A DNA stretch of 21,696 nt from Bacteroidales bacterium UBA5206. GTDB lineage: Bacteria; Bacteroidota; Bacteroidia; Bacteroidales; Tenuifilaceae. The notes beneath the pieces are model-generated. The model worked only from the letters and a program-made list of their open reading frames with translations. It did no database searches and was not told the origin of the DNA. Location of the stretch: NCBI GenBank assembly GCA_002412705.1, contig DHVO01000196.1, positions 1 to 21,696 of the forward strand, given 5' to 3'. Every line of letters starts with the position of its first letter. The stretch's first letter is position 1. Positions 17,101-21,696 of the stretch are shown here, one piece after another. The translations under genes were made by a program, and so were the position numbers.

Positions 17101-17773
17101 AGGCCAACAGCATAAAAAAAGAACTCCACTGCGCTACTAATGCTAATGTATTCCAACTAAATACCGAAAACTTAGGAGATAAAGGAACTAAATAGAAAAG
17201 TATCTTGCCACTAACACTAATAGGAATGGCATCTGTTTCCGCATCTACCGACAAGTTGTAACCATTTGCTGAGCCAAGCCCCGCCACAAAATCACTCTTC
17301 AAAAATCGATTCTCGTACGGATAATCGGTTCTAACCCGTATTAGCGAAACCACCTTACTACTTTCCTTACTCACCGAAGACCAGACATACCATGAATTCT
17401 GAACCTTAACCAGTGTATCGGACTCATTTTCAAGTAACTCAATGGGTATATCGATGCTTTGCGACCAAAAAACGAGCTGCATGTCGGAATACAAAAAATG
17501 GGCTATCCCCTTTTCTCTTGCACCAGCACCCCATTGGCCTTGGTTCACACTAAACAGAATATCATCGCCATGTAGAGCAAACTGCTTTATTAAAAAATTG
17601 GCATCGTCCCTTGCCTCGGCAAGCAAGCGCTCAATGTTAGCCGCCAGTACTTGAGCATCCTTTACCGACGAACTTTTTTCAGATACACGTCCTTCCGAAA
17701 AAACAGAAAACGCATAAAAAAACACGGCAAATAGCAGAAATACGAGTGGAATATGGTATCGGTTAAGCTTCAT
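14096..17773 (-). CDS. Large NtrY-like membrane sensor histidine kinase
   Basis: This is a 1225-residue sensor kinase, roughly twice the usual length. An N-terminal membrane helix (about 8-27) is followed by a polar, probably periplasmic region to about 200. A cluster of roughly eight to nine hydrophobic helices spans about 205-470, and a second polar region follows. Two further helices lie near 725-785, then another extracytoplasmic-looking segment and a last helix before a HAMP-like linker. The kinase core is complete: the H-box AHEIKNPLTP with phospho-acceptor His1011, the N-box INLLKNAVQSIP, the G1 box DNGSGI, the FSPNFTTK region and the G2 box GTGLGLAISKG. The H-box context is typical of NtrY-type kinases. 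No response regulator gene is in the window. It lies 90 bases behind rlmH and overlaps the hydrolase gene. The ligand and partner are unknown. Confidence 0.93.
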   Translation of the reverse strand: MKLNRYHIPLVFLLFAVFFYAFSVFSEGRVSEKSSSVKDAQVLAANIERLLAEARDDANFLIKQFALHGDDILFSVNQGQWGAGAREKGIAHFLYSDMQLVFWSQSIDIPIELLENESDTLVKVQNSWYVWSSVSKESSKVVSLIRVRTDYPYENRFLKSDFVAGLGSANGYNLSVDAETDAIPISVSGKILFYLVPLSPKFSVFSWNTLALVAQWSSFFMLLAFLFSLPFSRLAGRYRFRMFWAITPLVLLLRFANLSLGWPNNTGSSLFGPEVFALSWLFPSLGDLVLNAIILFAIVALAYRCFKRVIPLRRIRSLVIIALSVTSAFLLLVTDNLFQSLILHSTVTFEAYRIFDLSVYTLIGYIAIGLLFGSAFLINHLWLSFCGCGKGMWGRVSYSLLGIVAALLLFYLIDFSISIYGIALLLIMPFVLAWFSKKGWTYRSSHIVLFAGIISVLSVFLVSDYALQKDVEVRKVIALNLSAERDPVAEMLLRDVSQNVAKDSTIIRLISNIAESEFDLYAHINEEYFSGYLKKFDFQATVCFSGSELILDNTGYKVGCEGFFANLANERGTQIRGTNFYYLSNQTGRISYLGIFTFYLDQSTKANLYIEMDSKLNSEFLGYPELLLEGKLASKSQMSNYSTAKYHQGRLIAQTGSFSYPLEENFTTDTSTSFSYIKSNDMGHVVYRPNADNVIVLSKPKVNLFNITASFAYVLLLFFFVLVVQLLIAGFPLELTIRMTGFRGKIKRVVVIIVLLSLIMVGAVTIVYSVKNFEKKNYESLNEKLLSLMVEIDHDLVDADMIHPSMSEYITFRLIRLSNVFYADINLYDTTGVLIASSRPEIFERQLLGRRMDPVAFYQMKTQQSQRLLNKERIGMLSYLSAYVPLIDATNQTIAYVNLPYFTKQDEFKREIYSIVVVLVNIYALLILIALSVAIFVANQISRPLELIRDKLRRVDISGHNEPLFYEYDDEVGRLVREYNRMVEALARSAEELARSQRESAWREMARQVAHEIKNPLTPIKLSLQHLTMRRRQGDPDWDKHFDKFAASLIEQINTLATIATEFSNFAKMPALKFDVVEVDKLLDEAAHIFTAYQNISIQVTRQPNQVLKVKADREQLSRVFINLLKNAVQSIPLGQEGVIKIDTESDANVVIIRITDNGSGIPVELQPKIFSPNFTTKSSGTGLGLAISKGIIEGVGGRISFQSEVRKTTFTIELPVYKGDEYDS

Positions 17774-17863
17774 GTATAGGTAATTTTGGGTACGTCAGCC
17801 GTAACAAAAAGTGAGCCTTAACTTGAGCCCAGAACAACAAAAGGGCTAATAACCCCTATTTTA

Positions 17864-18337
17864 TTACTGGTGATGATATGGTTCTCCCCTTATTATGGTA
17901 AATGCACGGTAAAGCTGCTCTGCAAAAACAACCCGAACCAGCTGATGCGAATACGTTAGCTTAGAAAGCGATAGCTTACCCGATGCAACAGCCCTTACCC
18001 TTTGGCTAAAGCCATATGGACCACCAATAATGAAAGTCAAATCGCGTTGCCCCATCACCAAGCGCTTCTCAATAAAATTGGCAAAGCCAACAGAGGTATA
18101 TTCGGCTCCATTCTCATCAAGCAGTATTACCTCTTGATTACCCGCCAGTGCAGCTAGAATAGCATCGGCTTCCTTCTCCATCTGCACCTCGTTAGGCATG
18201 TTTTTAGTATTCTTTACATCGGGTAAAACCTTTATTTCGAAAGGAATATAGCGCTTAATTCGTTTCACATACTCGTCAATTCCTTCTTCAACAAACTTTT
18301 TATCGGTTTTACCTACAACCAAAAGGGTAACTTTCAT
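17864..18337 (-). CDS. rlmH: 23S rRNA (pseudouridine-1915-N3)-methyltransferase RlmH
   Basis: RlmH is a small SPOUT-fold enzyme that uses S-adenosylmethionine to methylate pseudouridine 1915 in helix 69 of 23S rRNA on assembled ribosomes. The 157-residue length is exactly typical. Visible features are the N-terminal MKVTLLVVGK, a central LLDENG, the cofactor-binding knot motif FIIGGPYGF (102-110) and the characteristic C terminus YRAFTIIRGEPYHH. It is the first gene of a minus-strand unit and is read away from the DUF4783-like gene, with a 298-base divergent gap between them. A histidine kinase gene follows 90 bases later, with no clear terminator between, so read-through is possible. Confidence 0.97.
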   Translation of the reverse strand: MKVTLLVVGKTDKKFVEEGIDEYVKRIKRYIPFEIKVLPDVKNTKNMPNEVQMEKEADAILAALAGNQEVILLDENGAEYTSVGFANFIEKRLVMGQRDLTFIIGGPYGFSQRVRAVASGKLSLSKLTYSHQLVRVVFAEQLYRAFTIIRGEPYHHQ

Positions 18338-18635
18338 CGTATAACTTGAGTAAAATTTATTTTAGCAACAGTAGCCCATAAATTAAGTGGGAATAAGCAA
18401 ACAAGCAATCTTATCAATTGCTAAGTTGCTTTAAAATTAGGTATTTTCCCATTAGTGGGCTAAATTTACTAAGTTTGCATATTACATATAACTTTTGGCA
18501 GGGACTTTGATGCCCCTGTTGCTCACGATATAAGGAGATTACATTGTGTAACATCCATTGAAATGGCAATAGCATACAAGCACTTAGCTAAGCAGTAGAT
18601 GTTTCATTGTACCTCAAAAACAAAAAAATAGACAG
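18338..18635. promoter_or_regulatory. Divergent promoter region between rlmH and the DUF4783-like gene
   Basis: This 298-base gap must hold promoters for both directions. On the plus strand TAAGTTTG (18470-18477) matches the Bacteroidota primary-sigma -7 consensus TAnnTTTG, about 160 bases before the downstream ATG. I see no clear -33 TTG at the usual distance, so the call is weak. Short open frames of 7 to 12 codons in the resulting leader are not supported as genes. Confidence 0.35.
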
Positions 18636-19052
18636 ATGAATAAGTTTTTGTTTGTTCTGGCAACAACACTCGTGTTAAGCACAGTTTCGCTAGTTTTTGC
18701 AATTAGCGGGGGCAACCAGCAACAAGACGTTATAGGAAAAATTTCGGATGTATTTAAAGGTGGAAATGCACAGGAACTCTCAGCTTACTTTAATAAAACC
18801 ATTGAGATTGAGATTGATGGCGAGGAAAACTTCTACTCAAAAGCACAGGCCGAACTGCTAATGAAAGATTTTTTCAATAAGAATAAGCCTACCAAATTTC
18901 AGGTTAACCACAAGGGGGCTAAGGATTCCAATGGCTTTGCCATAGGCACTCTAACCACCGACTCAAAAATTTTTAGGGTATCGATATTCCTAAAAGCCGA
19001 TGGGAACACCTCTCTTATACACCAACTTAGGATTGAAACCCTAAGCGAGTAA
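18636..19052 (+). CDS. Small exported DUF4783-like protein
   Basis: This is a 138-residue protein with signal peptide MNKFLFVLATTLVLSTVSLV, likely cleaved after VFA (22). The mature part has an NTF2-like look: a helix around VIGKISDVFKGGNAQELSAYF, then strands IEIEIDGEENFYSK, a helix AELLMKDFFNKNKP and C-terminal strands ending IHQLRIETL. This matches my recollection of the Bacteroidota-specific DUF4783 family, whose function is unknown and which is often found directly before nadC, as here (33 bases). No catalytic residues are evident. A ligand-binding or structural envelope role is possible but unproven. Confidence 0.8.
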   Translation: MNKFLFVLATTLVLSTVSLVFAISGGNQQQDVIGKISDVFKGGNAQELSAYFNKTIEIEIDGEENFYSKAQAELLMKDFFNKNKPTKFQVNHKGAKDSNGFAIGTLTTDSKIFRVSIFLKADGNTSLIHQLRIETLSE

Positions 19053-19085
19053 CTGCAAACACAAGCCTTACATACGTATTTAGCA

Positions 19086-19928
19086 ATGGACTTACAACTG
19101 GTTACCAAACTAATTGACCTAGCAATTCTAGAAGACATAGGCGATGGAGACCATTCATCGCTTTCTTGTATTCCGCAACAAGCACAAGGCAAAGTACAGC
19201 TTATGCTTAAGCAGGAGGGCATTATTGCTGGTGTTGAGATAAGCAAGATTATTTTTAACCGTATCGATCCCGAAATATCAGTAAGTATTCTAATTCCAGA
19301 TGGCACACATGTAAAACCAAAGGATATTGTTTTTACTGCCACAGGACGAGTACACAGCCTGCTTCAAGCAGAACGCATTGTGCTAAACACCATGCAGCGC
19401 ATGAGCGGCATTGCTACCCAAACCGATGTTTATGTTAAGCGCATTGAGGGGACTAAGGCAAAAATTCTGGATACGCGCAAAACCAATCCAGGTATGCGTA
19501 TTTTCGATAAAATGGCGGTAAAGATTGGAGGTGGAGAGAACCACCGAATGGGACTTTTCGACCTAATAATGCTTAAGGATAACCACATAGACTTTGCAGG
19601 TGGCATTGAAAATGCCGTTAAGAATGCGCAGCAGTACTTACAGCAAAAAGGGAAGAACCTTGGCATTGAGGTGGAAACAAGATCGCTTAGCGATATAGAA
19701 AAGGTTTTGGCTGTGGGTGGCGTGCAGCGTATAATGTTCGATAACTTTACGCCAGAGCTTACCCACCAAGCGGTTAAACTGGTTAACGGGAAGGTTGAAA
19801 CCGAGTCGTCGGGGGGCATTACCCTTGATACTATTAGAGCTTACGCCGAAACGGGTGTCGATTACATATCGGTTGGTGCATTAACCCATCAGGTTAAAAG
19901 CCTCGACATGAACCTAAAAAAGGTGTAA
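19086..19928 (+). CDS. nadC: Nicotinate-nucleotide pyrophosphorylase (carboxylating), quinolinate phosphoribosyltransferase
   Basis: NadC condenses quinolinate with phosphoribosyl pyrophosphate to give nicotinate mononucleotide, CO2 and pyrophosphate. This is the step that joins de novo quinolinate synthesis to NAD production in the cytoplasm. The 280-residue length is normal. Conserved elements include LEDIGDGDHSS near the N terminus, the substrate-binding LDTRKTNPGMR (128-138) with Arg131 and Lys132, GGGENHR (148-154) with His153, LKDNHI (163-168), VETRS, MFDNF and the C-terminal ESSGGITLDTI and ISVGALTH. It follows the DUF4783-like gene by 33 bases and precedes the YihY-family gene by 27, so all three are probably one transcript. 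nadA and nadB are not in the window. Confidence 0.97.
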   Translation: MDLQLVTKLIDLAILEDIGDGDHSSLSCIPQQAQGKVQLMLKQEGIIAGVEISKIIFNRIDPEISVSILIPDGTHVKPKDIVFTATGRVHSLLQAERIVLNTMQRMSGIATQTDVYVKRIEGTKAKILDTRKTNPGMRIFDKMAVKIGGGENHRMGLFDLIMLKDNHIDFAGGIENAVKNAQQYLQQKGKNLGIEVETRSLSDIEKVLAVGGVQRIMFDNFTPELTHQAVKLVNGKVETESSGGITLDTIRAYAETGVDYISVGALTHQVKSLDMNLKKV

Positions 19929-19955
19929 CACAGCTAGAATAATCACTAACGCTAC

Positions 19956-20960
19956 ATGCAAAAAAACGGGAACGTTACTCTTGCCAAAAGACTAAAGCGC
20001 AGGCTTGTTATAAATACCAAGCTTATAATAAGGCTGCTGCAACGCATTACGTTTCCAGGATTCGATGGTGTACCCATTTATACCGTTATACACTTCTTTT
20101 TTAAAGGAATAGTTAATGGAGCCCTTACCACAAGGGCTTCGGCTGTTGCCTTTAACTTCTTTGTGGCAGTTGTGCCAACGCTTATCTTTCTATTCACGTT
20201 AATACCATACATTCCAGTTAAGGACTTTCAGGTACAGCTGCTTATTTTGATAAAAACCATAATGCCCGATTATGCGTTCCAAACCGTTGAGTCCACCCTT
20301 ACGGAAGTACTTACGCGTAAGAGTAGCGGGTTACTCTCCTTTGGCTTTCTAGCAGCATTGTTCTTTAGCCACAACGGCATTAGCTCTCTAATTGATGCCT
20401 TTAATGCAACCTACCACACCATTGAAACCCGAAAATTTATTGCACAGCATGCAATTGCATTTCTACTCACAATAATACTCCCCCTACTTGTGGCCATTGG
20501 GGTATCCATTATGTTTTTTGGCGATATGGCACTTCAAAAAATGGTGGCTTTGGGCTGGATAGAACAAGACATAACCTACTACCTTATCCTTTTTGCCCGA
20601 TGGATTCTTATTGTGCTACTATTCTTTTTCTGCATATCGTTCCTATACTACCTAGCACCGGCACAGCGTAAGCGTTTTCGCTTTTTCTCCGCAGGATCAA
20701 CCCTTGCCACCCTACTCATTGTAATAACCTCACTGGGCTTTTCCTACTATGTAAATAACTTTGCTCAGTACAACAAGTTTTATGGGTCGCTGGGCGGTTT
20801 AATAGCCTTTGTTCTATGGATCTACTTTAACGCCTTTGGGCTAATTCTGGGATTCGATCTTAATGCAAGTATCAGTTCGGCAAGTCAAACCCACGTTAAG
20901 CACCTTCATTCGTCCATTGCAGAAACAAATGCACATACACATTTGGAGCCTAAAGCATAG
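19956..20960 (+). CDS. YihY/BrkB-family inner-membrane protein
   Basis: This 334-residue integral membrane protein has about six hydrophobic helices (roughly 65-86, 127-147, 165-188, 208-232, 247-266 and 280-300). Family hallmarks are RASAVAFNFFVAVVPTLIFL (60-79), GFLAALFFSHNGISSLIDAFN (130-150, the SSLIDAFNATY region) and YGSLGGLIAFVLWIY (276-290). The basic N terminus should be cytoplasmic. The C-terminal tail contains several histidines (313-329) of unknown meaning. The family was once mislabelled ribonuclease BN, and its true function is not established. It lies 27 bases after nadC on the same strand. Confidence 0.92.
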   Translation: MQKNGNVTLAKRLKRRLVINTKLIIRLLQRITFPGFDGVPIYTVIHFFFKGIVNGALTTRASAVAFNFFVAVVPTLIFLFTLIPYIPVKDFQVQLLILIKTIMPDYAFQTVESTLTEVLTRKSSGLLSFGFLAALFFSHNGISSLIDAFNATYHTIETRKFIAQHAIAFLLTIILPLLVAIGVSIMFFGDMALQKMVALGWIEQDITYYLILFARWILIVLLFFFCISFLYYLAPAQRKRFRFFSAGSTLATLLIVITSLGFSYYVNNFAQYNKFYGSLGGLIAFVLWIYFNAFGLILGFDLNASISSASQTHVKHLHSSIAETNAHTHLEPKA

Positions 20961-21001
20961 CAAATAACGCTACAACCACTTAATAATAGGCTGTTATACT
21001 A

Positions 21002-21032
21002 CAAACAATATTGGTTGTTTGCTGTTTATTTT
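21002..21032 (+). terminator. Possible weak terminator after the YihY-family gene
   Basis: A 7-bp stem, caaacaa (21002-21008) with ttgtttg (21015-21021), has a 6-base loop and is followed by a T-rich stretch. The stem is AT-rich, so termination would be weak. It lies 41 bases after the YihY-family stop and before the pdxH leader. Confidence 0.4.
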
Positions 21033-21085
21033 AGTAATGGTAAACATATGTTTTTTAAGCAAACATCCAATTGCATAGGTAACAC

Positions 21086-21696
21086 ATGAGAACAAAGGAT
21101 ATATCGGCTATTCGAAAGGAATACCTGATAACACAGCTAAATGAGGACGATGTGCAAAGCGATCCTCTAAAGCAGTTTGAACAGTGGCTTAATGAGGCCG
21201 TTGAGTCTAATGTAAATGAGCCCACGGCCATGACACTTGCCACAAGTACGTTTGAAGGAAAACCATCGGCAAGGGTTGTACTACTAAAAGGTGTTAGCCC
21301 CGAGGGCTTTTCGTTTTTTACTAACTACGACAGCAAAAAGGGTAAGCAGATACTACAAAACCCTTACGGCGCACTAGTGTTTTTTTGGCCAGAACTGGAA
21401 CGACAGGTACGCATAGAGGGGAAAGTGGCTAAGCTAACCGATAAGCAAAGCGATGAGTACTTTAAAACCCGTCCCGAGGGAAGCAAGATTGGCGCATGGG
21501 CATCGCCCCAAAGTCAGGTTATACCCAACCGAAAATACCTGGAGAATTTAAAATCCGATTTCCACGAAGAGTTCTCTAAGCGTACCATAAAACGCCCACC
21601 CAACTGGGGAGGTTACGTTTTAGCACCAACATGCATTGAGTTTTGGCAGGGCCGCGCCGATAGGCTCCACGACCGCATTCAGTACACCCTAACAAA
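21086..21696 (+). CDS. pdxH: Pyridoxine/pyridoxamine 5'-phosphate oxidase (3' truncated)
   Basis: PdxH is the FMN-dependent oxidase that converts pyridoxine or pyridoxamine 5'-phosphate to pyridoxal 5'-phosphate, the active vitamin B6 cofactor. The frame runs from the ATG at 21086 off the right edge with 203 complete codons, so only about ten C-terminal residues are missing. Visible motifs are SARVVLLKG (substrate and FMN contacts), FFTNYDSKKGKQ, FFWPELERQVRIEG, SPQSQVI, and the C-terminal WGGYVL, EFWQGRADRLHDR containing the conserved substrate-binding Arg and His. The start MRTKDISAIRKEY is typical of the family. The leader contains a perfect 12-bp palindrome, aaacatatgttt (21042-21053), of unknown role. 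Confidence 0.95.
   Translation, partial: MRTKDISAIRKEYLITQLNEDDVQSDPLKQFEQWLNEAVESNVNEPTAMTLATSTFEGKPSARVVLLKGVSPEGFSFFTNYDSKKGKQILQNPYGALVFFWPELERQVRIEGKVAKLTDKQSDEYFKTRPEGSKIGAWASPQSQVIPNRKYLENLKSDFHEEFSKRTIKRPPNWGGYVLAPTCIEFWQGRADRLHDRIQYTLT

Noticed and set aside
1..21696. tRNA genes, rRNA, CRISPR arrays, insertion sequences
   Set aside because: I read the non-coding gaps for cloverleaf-like or regularly spaced repeats and for transposase frames and found none. A covariance-model scan was not possible.

Overview
The window looks like chromosomal DNA from a member of the Bacteroidota, probably order Bacteroidales. The evidence is moderate-to-low GC, start codons without a clear Shine-Dalgarno sequence, a pseudouridine synthase with a long Arg/Gly/Glu/Asn-rich N-terminal extension, a DUF4783-type protein next to nadC, and a very large multi-membrane-span histidine kinase. 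Most of the window is core housekeeping sequence. I see no tRNA, rRNA, transposase, integrase, phage gene or CRISPR array.

Layout, left to right. (1) Positions 1-3273, plus strand: a 5'-truncated RsuA/RluB-family 23S rRNA pseudouridine synthase, then the ribosome-assembly GTPases Era and Der. This is a ribosome-maturation block. (2) Positions 3540-5969, minus strand: rmuC followed 3 bases later by a family-2 glycosyltransferase. This unit converges on der and diverges from the next block. (3) Positions 6395-7728, plus strand: a Ric/YtfE-like di-iron (hemerythrin-fold) protein and, 17 bases on, a LuxR-type regulator with a degenerate receiver domain. (4) Positions 7928-11573, plus strand: three exported proteins, namely an LPP20-like protein, a multidomain protein ending in a caspase-like (C14) protease domain with an intact His/Cys dyad, and a Lys-rich coiled-coil protein. 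A good intrinsic terminator follows. This is the best candidate here for an uncharacterised system. (5) Positions 11961-13250, plus strand: a POT/PTR2-type peptide transporter, closed by an 18-bp-stem bidirectional terminator.

(6) Positions 13321-18337, minus strand: rlmH, then a 1225-residue NtrY-like membrane histidine kinase, then a metallo-beta-lactamase-fold hydrolase whose start lies inside the kinase's 3' end. No response regulator lies nearby. (7) Positions 18636-21696, plus strand: a DUF4783-like secreted protein, nadC, a YihY/BrkB-family membrane protein, and pdxH running off the right edge about ten residues short of its end. NadC and PdxH place NAD and vitamin B6 cofactor metabolism in this stretch.

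Small GC-rich hairpins in the gaps before era, before the glycosyltransferase 3' end and before the peptide transporter share short words and may be relics of one intergenic repeat family. Coordinates come from reading the sequence. Functions come from motif recognition without database searches.
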